A model generated the notes under the pieces. It was not told the origin of the DNA. It made no database searches and saw nothing but the letters and a program-made list of their open reading frames with translations. Positions 1-5,186 of a DNA stretch of 6,569 bases are shown in pieces. The DNA is taken from contig JAGHSL010000403.1 of NCBI GenBank assembly GCA_018065885.1, forward strand, positions 1-6,569, in the 5' to 3' direction. Each line of letters begins with the position of its first letter. Position 1 is the first letter of the stretch. Source of the stretch: Candidatus Limimorpha equi (GTDB lineage Bacteria; Bacteroidota; Bacteroidia; Bacteroidales; F082). The position numbers and the translations under genes are program-made.

Positions 1-17
1 TTAAAGCAAACAAATCA

Positions 18-51
18 ACAATTAAACAATCAACAATAATCAACATTTATC
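18..51 (+). promoter_or_regulatory. A/C-rich 5' leader of pta
   Basis: The leader before pta is almost free of G and has no Shine-Dalgarno sequence, as is usual in Bacteroidota. It contains ACAATTAAACA at 18-28. The same 11-mer occurs at 1347-1357 before ackA, and in both cases exactly 23 nt separate it from the ATG. The matching word and spacing are read directly from the sequence. A shared role in translation initiation or mRNA stability is an inference. The pta promoter itself probably lies upstream of the window, because no TAnnTTTG box is visible in the first 51 bases. Confidence 0.45.
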
Positions 52-1062
52 ATGGATTTAATGCAAGAAATCATTGCCAATGCCAAAGCCAACAAGCAGC
101 GCATTGTGCTTCCTGAAGGTGACGAACCACGTACACTGAAAGCCGCCGACCAGCTTCTCGCTGACGGCGTTGCCGACATTACCCTTATCGGCCCAGCCGA
201 AAAAATCAAGGAAATGACCGCTGAATTTGGCCTGAAGAACATCGACAAGGCTCAAATCATCGACCCAAAGAACAACCCTAACAAACAGAAATACGCCGAA
301 TTGCTTTACGAACTCCGCAAAGCCAAAGGCATGACCATGGAACAGGCCGAAAACCTTGCCGAAAACTTCATGTATCTCGGCATCCTGCTCGTCAAGGCTG
401 GTGAAGCCGACGGCCTCGTCAGCGGTGCCCGCAGCACCACAGGCGACATGCTCCGTCCTGCCCTGCAAATCATCAAGACCGTTCCTGGCGTAAGCTGCGT
501 TTCGGGTGCATTCATCATGTTCCTGCCTGAAGGCTGCAAATACGGCACCGATGGCAAGCTGGTCTTCGCCGACTGCGCTGTCACTCCAGTCCCGACTGCC
601 GACCAATTGGCCGAAATCGCTGTCTGCACTGCCGATACCGCCAAGAACATTGCCAAGATTGACCCAATCACAGCCATCTTGAGCTTCTCAACAAAGGGTT
701 CAGCCAAGCACGAAGATGTCGACAAGATCATCGAAGCCACACGCAAGGCTCAGGAAATGCGTCCTGACCTCGTCCTCGACGGCGAACTGCAGGCTGATGC
801 CGCCATCGTTCCGTCAGTCGGTGCAAGCAAAGCTCCTAACAGCCCGGTTGCTGGTAAAGCCAACACCTTGGTCTTCCCACGCCTCGAAGTCGGCAACATT
901 GCTTACAAACTCGTTCAGCGTCTTGCAGGTGCTGAAGCTGTTGGTCCAGTCCTCCAAGGTCTTGCAAAGCCTTGCAACGATTTGAGCCGCGGCTGCTCCA
1001 TCGATGATGTTTACAAACTCGTCGCCATCACCGCAAACCAGGCCATCGCCCAAAAGAAGTAA
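52..1062 (+). CDS. pta: Phosphate acetyltransferase
   Basis: Converts acetyl-CoA and phosphate to acetyl-phosphate and CoA in the cytoplasm, the first step of acetate formation; reversible for acetate uptake. At 336 aa it is the short form, a single PTA_PTB catalytic domain without the extra N-terminal domains of the long enterobacterial enzyme. Visible family motifs are VLPEG (19-23), the GLVSGARSTTGD stretch (121-132), SFSTKGSA (211-218), DGELQADAA (243-251), GNIAYKLVQRL (281-291), GPVLQG (298-303) and NDLSRGC (309-315). The NDLSRG segment holds the Ser-Arg pair that corresponds to CoA/phosphate-site residues in characterised enzymes. The ATG at 52 gives the MDL.. start that I recall from Bacteroides homologues; the ATG at 61 is a less likely alternative. 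The stop is TAA. ackA follows on the same strand after an unusually long 318-bp gap. Confidence 0.97.
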   Translation: MDLMQEIIANAKANKQRIVLPEGDEPRTLKAADQLLADGVADITLIGPAEKIKEMTAEFGLKNIDKAQIIDPKNNPNKQKYAELLYELRKAKGMTMEQAENLAENFMYLGILLVKAGEADGLVSGARSTTGDMLRPALQIIKTVPGVSCVSGAFIMFLPEGCKYGTDGKLVFADCAVTPVPTADQLAEIAVCTADTAKNIAKIDPITAILSFSTKGSAKHEDVDKIIEATRKAQEMRPDLVLDGELQADAAIVPSVGASKAPNSPVAGKANTLVFPRLEVGNIAYKLVQRLAGAEAVGPVLQGLAKPCNDLSRGCSIDDVYKLVAITANQAIAQKK

Positions 1063-1066
1063 ATTT

Positions 1067-1343
1067 CTCCGCACCGCGGAGGGTAAACAGTAAATTAAGA
1101 GTAAATTACGAGTAAATTTTTCAAGTGTCAACTATAAAATTGCAATATCTTTTTTTGCTTCGCTAAACACAAATTATCGCGAATTAAACATGAATTATCG
1201 ATAATTTTAATACTTGTGTATCAGTCAAATTCACGATAATTTTCGGTTAATTTATGGAAATTTGCGTTTAAAACGGCTATGAAGTTGCATGTTGAAATTT
1301 ACTCTAAAATTTACTCCGTATTTACTTTCTCCCGCCAAGGGCG
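1067..1343. repeat. Symmetric palindromic intergenic element between pta and ackA
   Basis: About 277 bp of non-coding DNA has near mirror symmetry. From outside inward: a perfect 6-bp hairpin CTCCGC-acc-GCGGAG (1067-1081) faces a 4-bp hairpin CGCC-aag-GGCG (1333-1343). Three direct AGTAAATT copies (1089-1096, 1100-1107, 1111-1118; 11-bp period) face three inverted copies: AATTTACT at 1296-1303 and 1308-1315, and the one-mismatch TATTTACT at 1319-1326. A core arm at 1171-1185 pairs with 1228-1242 with one mismatch. At the middle is a perfect 14-bp palindrome, AATTATCGATAATT (1193-1206). AATTATCG thus occurs four times, twice per orientation. No ORF of note and no transposase lie inside. It resembles a MITE or a BIME-like palindromic repeat, or it may encode a structured RNA. 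The symmetry is seen; the mobile origin is inference. Confidence 0.7.
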
Positions 1344-1346
1344 AAA

Positions 1347-1380
1347 ACAATTAAACAGTTAAACAACAAAAACATTCAAC
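1347..1380 (+). promoter_or_regulatory. A/C-rich 5' leader of ackA
   Basis: This leader begins with ACAATTAAACA (1347-1357), ends 23 nt before the ackA ATG, and has the same layout as the pta leader. It has no Shine-Dalgarno sequence. It starts just outside the right hairpin of the symmetric element. The resemblance could mean that ackA is translated, and perhaps transcribed, independently of pta. No exact TAnnTTTG box is visible between the two genes, only a one-mismatch TACTTGTG at 1211-1218. Confidence 0.4.
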
Positions 1381-2586
1381 ATGAAAATATTAGTCTTAAA
1401 CTGCGGCAGTTCTTCCATTAAGTATCAGTTGCTTGACATGGAAAACGCCAACACATCTCACCTCTTAGCCAAAGGCTTGCTCGAACGCATCGGCCTTGAA
1501 ATGGGTGAATTTACACATAAATACAACGGCGAGAAGTACTACGAACAGCTTCCTATCCCGAACCACACCGAAGGTATCAAATTAGTGCTGAAAGCATTGG
1601 TTGACCCGAAGATGGGCGTCATCAAGGACCTGAAGGAAATCGATGCAGTCGGCCACAGAGTAGCCCACGGCGGTGAACTGTTCCCACAGAGCGTCCTCAT
1701 CGACCAGAAAGCCATTGAAGGCATCGAATCACTCTGCGACCTCGCTCCACTGCACAACCCTGGCAGCTTGCAAGGCATCCACGCTATGGAAGAAGTGCTT
1801 CCAGGCATCCCGATGGCAGCCGTGTTCGACACCTCGTTCCACGCTACCATGCCACCTGAGGCTTACCTCTATGCCGTGCCTTACGAATACTACGAAAAGT
1901 ACCGCGTGCGCCGTTACGGCTTCCACGGCACCAGCCATAAGTATGTCGCCGAAAAGGCCGCCGCTTTCGTTGGCAAGGATTGGAAGACCAGCAAAATCAT
2001 CACCTGCCACTTGGGCAGCGGTGCTTCCATTGCAGCCGTTGAATATGGCAAATCGGTGGAAACATCCATGGGCTTCACCCCTGTCGAAGGCCTTATGATG
2101 GGCAGCCGCACCGGTGACCTCGACCTTGGCGCTTTCATGTACATCATGGACAAGGAAGGCTACAACACCAAGGAAATGAACACTTTGGTCAACAAGAAGT
2201 CGGGCCTCGTGGGTATCACTGGCGGCAAGCAGGATATGCGTGACGTCCGCGCAGGCAAGGAAGAAGGCGACGAACGCAGCACCTACGCTTTCAACATGTT
2301 CGCTCACCGCGTGAAGAAATACATCGGTGCCTACGCAGCCATCATGAATGGTGCCGACATCATCGTGATGACCGGCGGCATTGGTGAAAACGCTTGGTTC
2401 ATGCGCGAACCTATCCTCGAAAACATGGAATTCCTCGGCATCAAGATCGACCCACGCATCAACAAGGAAACCATCGGCGATGCAGCCGTCATCTCTGCAC
2501 CTGACTCAAAGGTTACCGTGGTGGTCTATCCGACCGACGAAGAATTTGTGATTGCTCAGGACACCTATAATCTGGTGACGAAATAA
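1381..2586 (+). CDS. ackA: Acetate kinase
   Basis: Transfers phosphate from acetyl-phosphate to ADP, yielding acetate and ATP by substrate-level phosphorylation in the cytoplasm; partner of Pta. At 401 aa it has the usual length for the ASKHA-fold acetokinase family. The N-terminal LNCGSSSIKY (6-15) contains Asn7, Ser10, Ser12 and Lys14 of the phosphate-binding loop. GHRVAHGG (91-98) carries Arg93, FDTSFHATMP (149-158) carries Asp150, and YGFHGTSH (179-186) carries His182. CHLGSGAS (209-216), MGSRTGDLD (240-248) with Arg243, TGGIGEN (331-337) and YPTDEE (383-388) with Glu387 complete the active site. By position these match Arg91, Asp148, His180, Arg241 and Glu384 of the Methanosarcina enzyme, so catalysis should be intact. 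It follows pta but is separated by the symmetric element, and ends in a strong terminator. Confidence 0.98.
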   Translation: MKILVLNCGSSSIKYQLLDMENANTSHLLAKGLLERIGLEMGEFTHKYNGEKYYEQLPIPNHTEGIKLVLKALVDPKMGVIKDLKEIDAVGHRVAHGGELFPQSVLIDQKAIEGIESLCDLAPLHNPGSLQGIHAMEEVLPGIPMAAVFDTSFHATMPPEAYLYAVPYEYYEKYRVRRYGFHGTSHKYVAEKAAAFVGKDWKTSKIITCHLGSGASIAAVEYGKSVETSMGFTPVEGLMMGSRTGDLDLGAFMYIMDKEGYNTKEMNTLVNKKSGLVGITGGKQDMRDVRAGKEEGDERSTYAFNMFAHRVKKYIGAYAAIMNGADIIVMTGGIGENAWFMREPILENMEFLGIKIDPRINKETIGDAAVISAPDSKVTVVVYPTDEEFVIAQDTYNLVTK

Positions 2587-2614
2587 ACCGGCTTTTCGCT
2601 GATTTAGAAATTTT

Positions 2615-2666
2615 CCGCTGATTTAGCAGACTTGCCTTCAAGCTGCTGAGTCAGCGGGATTTTTTT
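2615..2666 (+). terminator. Rho-independent terminator of ackA
   Basis: The left stem at 2615-2629 (CCGCTGATTTAGCAG) pairs with 2643-2657 (CTGCTGAGTCAGCGG) over 15 bp; the only non-Watson-Crick positions are two G-U wobbles. After a bulged A at 2630 the stem continues CTTG/CAAG (2631-2634 with 2639-2642) and closes on a CCTT tetraloop. Seven T residues follow at 2660-2666. It starts 28 nt after the ackA stop. The word CGCTGATTTAG also occurs at 2597-2607, 20 bp before its copy inside the stem. Confidence 0.92.
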
Positions 2667-2730
2667 GTTTAGGACATAAATCCAACAAGAATCTTTCATA
2701 AATGGGTTTTCGCTGCTACGCTTGCGAGAG

Positions 2731-2762
2731 AAAAGTTTCGGGCAGCGGCTGCCGCCCCGAAA
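2731..2762 (-). terminator. Hairpin terminator of the 2776-3222 gene
   Basis: On the - strand, 13 nt after the stop codon, TTTCGGG pairs with CCCGAAA (7 bp; 2756-2762 with 2736-2742 in + coordinates). The stem continues inside as GCGG-cag-CCGC (2745-2755), with a 2-nt bulge at 2743-2744. It is followed by C and then TTTT (2734-2731). The T-run is short, so termination is likely but not as clear as after ackA. It faces the ackA terminator, so the two convergent genes are insulated from each other. Confidence 0.65.
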
Positions 2763-2775
2763 ACAGCCCAATCGT

Positions 2776-3222
2776 TCAATCTATCAAATGCTCCTTGCGA
2801 AAGTAGGTTTCAAGGTCGGCGATAAACTTAGCCTTGTCGAAATCCGTTACTTTCTTTGGCATTTTGAGTTCGTGGAGATAACCCATGATGGATTGCGCCA
2901 CAATTTTCTTCACTTCTTCCTCCGTGGCCTCAAGCACCTTTGCATAGTCGAGTTTTATCTCACATTCAAAGGTCTTTTCGATGGTGAAAGGATCCCAACC
3001 GTCAAACTTCGCCTCTTTGTATTCGGTGTACTTAGGACGACGAGGTTTGGTTAATGAATCATATTGAGGGCCTACGCAAATTAGACCTATCAAGAATTTT
3101 TTTATACTTTCTCCATAATTATTTTCAGCGATGAACTGCGAGATTGATTCAGCCATTGGATTGTTAAATTTAAATTTTCCGACAACCTCTTTGTCCATAT
3201 CAATTCCAAATGACACTTTCAC
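2776..3222 (-). CDS. Hypothetical 148-aa protein, GTG start
   Basis: I do not recognise this family with certainty. The frame starts at GTG (3222); no in-frame ATG lies upstream, and a TAnnTTTG box sits 38 nt before it, the same distance as at its neighbours. ATG at codon 9 is a possible alternative start. The protein has no signal peptide or membrane segment and is probably cytoplasmic. It opens with a likely beta strand (KVSFGIDMD), a helix around 24-36, a basic-aromatic stretch RRPKYTEYKEAKF (61-73), a probable strand FECEIKLDY (85-93) and a charged helical C-terminal part (95-143). The 'E.KLDY..(15-20 residues)..SI..L......DF' arrangement loosely recalls small predicted immunity proteins such as the Imm44 type. 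That is a weak impression, and no toxin gene is adjacent. It appears monocistronic and convergent with ackA. Confidence 0.8.
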   Translation of the reverse strand: MKVSFGIDMDKEVVGKFKFNNPMAESISQFIAENNYGESIKKFLIGLICVGPQYDSLTKPRRPKYTEYKEAKFDGWDPFTIEKTFECEIKLDYAKVLEATEEEVKKIVAQSIMGYLHELKMPKKVTDFDKAKFIADLETYFRKEHLID

Positions 3223-3260
3223 TTCTTTATGAATTAGTGAATTTAATATTTTCTTTTGTG

Positions 3261-3268
3261 CAAAAATA
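3261..3268 (-). promoter_or_regulatory. Promoter -7 box for the 148-aa gene
   Basis: On the - strand this reads TATTTTTG, an exact match to the Bacteroidota -7 consensus TAnnTTTG, followed by C. It ends 38 nt before the GTG start, leaving a short A-rich leader. No clear TTG-type -33 element is seen at the expected distance. Confidence 0.6.
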
Positions 3269-3471
3269 CAACATTTCCATGATAATATGAAAAGAGCACG
3301 GTAATCTTAAAAGTTATCTAAATATTCTGTTTCCTGATGGCAAATGACCATTATTGAAAATAATTGTAAATCATTTGTTCCTCCGTTGTTTTTTGCATCC
3401 GATTGCCCTGAAAAACGGAATGCAATTCGACCCATACGCCAACTTTTCAAGGCCATCTCGTCCTTCCATCT

Positions 3472-3507
3472 AAAAGGCAGCGGCCTTTGGGTGAAAAGCA
3501 CGCCGCT
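3472..3507 (-). terminator. Hairpin terminator downstream of the PAS gene
   Basis: On the - strand AGCGGC (3507-3502) pairs with GCCGCT (3484-3479). After a 3-nt bulge (3501-3499) the stem continues CTTT/AAAG (3498-3495 with 3488-3485) around a 6-nt loop. GCC and then TTTT (3475-3472) follow. On the + strand the same hairpin is followed by TTTTT (3507-3511), so it could also work in reverse. It begins 30 nt after the PAS stop codon. Confidence 0.55.
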
Positions 3508-3537
3508 TTTTCGGGTTGCGCTTCCGATGTCTCGAAA

Positions 3538-3873
3538 TCAGCCACGGTCGAAATGCGGCATATCCTCGGGAATGATGATGGAAAACTCAATCAGTCCGCC
3601 GACGATTTGCTTTGCATCGTCCTCATACCAAGGCGTTTGGTAAATCAGTTTCTTCTTGCCTTTCTTCGAAATGGTGTAGGCATTCGTGTCGGCTTCGCCA
3701 ATCAGATGGCGGATGATGGCCTGCGATTTCTCGTTGTGGCAATTCATGAGGTTTTTGCCGCGCGTGTCGCCGTTCACATCAATAGATGAATCGTTCTGGT
3801 AAAGCACATTGCCATCCTTGTCGCAAACGGTGATGGCCAGATTCAGGTTTTTGAAATAATCAATGTCGTTCAT
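3538..3873 (-). CDS. Small single-PAS-domain protein
   Basis: A 111-aa cytoplasmic protein made of little more than one PAS domain. The first PAS strands are visible as ITVCDKDGNVLYQND (14-28). A NLMNCHNEKS segment follows (41-50) with Cys45-His46, then a helix SQAIIRHLIG (50-59), strand KKKLIYQTPWYED (73-85) and the last strand IVGGLIEFSIIIP (90-102). The 'N(hydrophobic)xxCHxxxS' pattern with a following 'Y.TP.Y' strand resembles the PAS module at the C-terminus of DUF438-type proteins (PAS_10-like). It has no kinase, GGDEF or DNA-binding part, so it may sense a ligand or redox state and act through a partner; that is inference. The ATG start at 3873 lies 40 nt after a TAnnTTTG box. It is 109 bp from the upstream gene cluster, so probably transcribed separately. 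Confidence 0.88.
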   Translation of the reverse strand: MNDIDYFKNLNLAITVCDKDGNVLYQNDSSIDVNGDTRGKNLMNCHNEKSQAIIRHLIGEADTNAYTISKKGKKKLIYQTPWYEDDAKQIVGGLIEFSIIIPEDMPHFDRG

Positions 3874-3913
3874 ATCTAAAGACTTTTGTTTGCATAATTG
3901 ATAAATCGAAGCG

Positions 3914-3921
3914 CAAATTTA
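3914..3921 (-). promoter_or_regulatory. Promoter -7 box for the PAS gene
   Basis: On the - strand this reads TAAATTTG followed by C, an exact TAnnTTTG match, with 40 nt between it and the ATG at 3873. A TTTTG lies 23 nt upstream (3949-3945), slightly farther than the usual -33 spacing. It supports independent transcription of the PAS gene. Confidence 0.6.
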
Positions 3922-3955
3922 GTTCATTTTGACACAATAAATCTCAAAAGCACAG

Positions 3956-3978
3956 TTTTTCCAATCTGAAAGGAAAAA
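3956..3978 (-). terminator. Possible weak hairpin after the lemA cluster
   Basis: Four nt after the stop of the 3983-4507 gene, TTTTTCC (3978-3972) can pair with GGAAAAA (3962-3956) around a 9-nt loop. The stem is mostly A-T and no T-run follows on the - strand, so this is only a candidate end for the lemA transcript. Confidence 0.3.
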
Positions 3979-3982
3979 ATCA

Positions 3983-4507
3983 TCACTCCAACACTTTCCA
4001 GAATGTTTCAGGCAGGCTGACATTCAGGAGATTGGTGGCTTCGGCAAAAAGCGGTGCAATTTCGTCATCAGTGAAACCTGCAATGCCGCAGCCAATGCGC
4101 GTGACAAGGAATTTCTGTCCCGGATGCTGTTTTGCATACTCGATGAAATCATCGATGTAAGGTTTGATGGTCTCCACCCCACCCTGCATGGTCGGGATGG
4201 CGTAACACTGTCCCGTTGGGCCAACGCCAACGCCCCATTCTGCGCCAAATTTTGCATTGGCAATATAGGCTGCGCCGCCGCCATGATGACCAGCCAGATT
4301 GCTGCCGAAGACGAAGATTTCGTCTGGCCGAAGTTCCTTGATGAAATCAGGTGTGAATCTATCCATAGTTTCAGTAAAATATGAAGGTTTGTAATACGTG
4401 TGTTCGGTGTAGTTGCTTCTCGGCGAGAAAAACGGGAAATCCGTTGTCTTGATATTGTCAAATTCGTAAACCGATCCTGCAGTATCGCCTATTATTGCTC
4501 CTAACAT
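3983..4507 (-). CDS. Truncated ADP-ribosylglycohydrolase N-terminus fused to a macro-like domain
   Basis: A 174-aa protein with two parts. Residues 1 to about 36 (MLGAIIGDTAGSVYEFDNIK.., then TDFPFFSPRSNYTEHT) are a clear copy of the N-terminus of DraG-type ADP-ribosylglycohydrolases, including GDxxGSxxEF. Where that family normally has the metal-binding TDDT motif this protein has TEHT, and the remaining helical body is absent, so hydrolase activity of that type is not expected. Residues 49-174 form a macro-like domain of the kind annotated in phage and bacterial proteins as the A1S_2505 family. Its motifs are IFVFGSNLAGHHGGGAA (64-80), GVGVGPTGQCYAIPT (92-106) and VTRIGCGIAGF (135-145), all glycine-rich loops suited to nucleotide or ADP-ribose binding. 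The domain could also start alone at Met48 (ATG 4366). It lies 9 nt after the outer-membrane gene, probably co-transcribed with lemA. Ligand and function are inferred. Confidence 0.88.
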   Translation of the reverse strand: MLGAIIGDTAGSVYEFDNIKTTDFPFFSPRSNYTEHTYYKPSYFTETMDRFTPDFIKELRPDEIFVFGSNLAGHHGGGAAYIANAKFGAEWGVGVGPTGQCYAIPTMQGGVETIKPYIDDFIEYAKQHPGQKFLVTRIGCGIAGFTDDEIAPLFAEATNLLNVSLPETFWKVLE

Positions 4508-4516
4508 GATTCGTCT

Positions 4517-5179
4517 CTAAAACTCAAGGCCAAAAGTGATAGTCGCCGCACGATGATACGATTTTCCGGCATTCATGATTTCGTAATCCATGCCGAAATT
4601 ATCCTTCAAGACATTCCTAAAGCCATACACATAACGCAAACCCAGGATAAAACGTTGGTAAAAGCGAAAATCAACACCAGCAACAGCTTGAATATCAAAA
4701 ACATTGTATTCTTTTCTGGATAGTTTATATCTCACTTGACCTCCATATTCCTGAGCTTTGGTGTCGAAAATCTCGCCTTTTGAGCAAAACGAAAGCTGTG
4801 GCCCGACATTGAAACGCAGCCATTCGGTTGGAGAAACGGTAAAGGCAATCGGAATACGCCAATTGTCAAAAGACATTTCAAAGTTCCAATCGTATGATTC
4901 GCCCGTTTCAGGATCAAATTGCCGACTGCTTTCTTCAGTGCCGGTAAGTGTGAAATCCAGACCTGCCTGCACTCCGAGAAGCTCATTGAATTCATAGCCA
5001 TAATAGAGGCCGCCCAAAACATTGGCAACTCTCGAATTATTGCTGTAATCATCGAACTTCAACCTGGAAATGTTGACACCGCCATGGAAACCGAATTTCG
5101 ATTCCTGGGCCAAGGCATAATCAAAAAAAGCCGAAAATAGCATCATTGATGCCAAAAGAAAACCTATCTTTTTCATCAT
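4517..5179 (-). CDS. Outer-membrane beta-barrel protein, PorT-like
   Basis: An exported protein of about 220 aa. The N-terminus MMKKIGFLLASMMLFSAFF is a typical Sec signal peptide, with likely cleavage after ALA (DYALA/QESKFG). The mature part shows alternating aromatic and glycine-rich strands of an OMP_b-brl_2/PorT-type barrel: FGFHGGVNISRL, GGLYYGYEF, LGVQAGLDFTL, WLRFNVGPQLSF, VFDIQAVAGVDFRF and FILGLRYVYGF. The end TITFGLEF has the C-terminal aromatic residue used by the BAM machinery. The frame extends to a TTG at 5182, but ATG at 5179, or at 5176, is the better start; I chose 5179. The gene begins 7 nt after the lemA stop and ends 9 nt before the chimeric gene, so the three are probably one operon. 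The family is broad, and no substrate or partner can be named from sequence. Confidence 0.93.
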   Translation of the reverse strand: MMKKIGFLLASMMLFSAFFDYALAQESKFGFHGGVNISRLKFDDYSNNSRVANVLGGLYYGYEFNELLGVQAGLDFTLTGTEESSRQFDPETGESYDWNFEMSFDNWRIPIAFTVSPTEWLRFNVGPQLSFCSKGEIFDTKAQEYGGQVRYKLSRKEYNVFDIQAVAGVDFRFYQRFILGLRYVYGFRNVLKDNFGMDYEIMNAGKSYHRAATITFGLEF

Positions 5180-5186
5180 CAATCAA

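Larger units (their letters stand above)
3223..3537. other. 315-bp stretch without a convincing gene; AT-rich part plus GC-rich block
   Basis: The part next to the 2776-3222 gene is very AT-rich (15 G/C in 60 at 3241-3300) and holds that gene's promoter. From about 3380 to 3537 composition rises to coding-like values (29 G/C in 60 at 3421-3480; 33 in 60 at 3481-3540, which includes three bases of the PAS-gene stop). Short frames are open on both strands here, but their translations are rich in Arg, Ser and Trp, lack a recognisable domain and have no promoter or leader. The block contains the presumed terminator of the PAS gene. It could be a decayed gene or an interspersed repeat. Confidence 0.5.

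Noticed and set aside
58..606. Long open frame of 182 codons on the - strand inside pta
   Set aside because: It is antisense to a strongly supported pta gene, has no recognisable domain, and is explained by the codon bias of the + strand gene.
1067..1343. CRISPR array or riboswitch between pta and ackA
   Set aside because: The repeats are only 8 bp with 3-4 bp between them and are arranged in inverted halves, so there is no repeat-spacer pattern. No known riboswitch consensus was recognised.
1729..2307. 192-codon open frame on the - strand inside ackA
   Set aside because: It lies wholly antisense to the intact acetate kinase gene; composition and low complexity fit a shadow frame.
2597..2627. 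Direct repeat CGCTGATTTAG as a possible attachment site
   Set aside because: The two copies are only 20 bp apart, one lies inside the terminator stem, and no integrase or mobile gene is present. Local duplication is the simpler reading.
2722..3054. 110-codon + strand frame opposite the 148-aa gene
   Set aside because: It begins in the terminator region and overlaps the - strand gene, which has its own promoter and terminator; the product has no recognisable features.
3307..3501. 64-codon - strand frame, and a 99-codon + strand frame at 3344-3643
   Set aside because: No promoter, leader or domain is visible and the translations are of biased composition. The + strand frame also overlaps the PAS gene antisense. 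They are treated as part of the non-coding GC-rich block.
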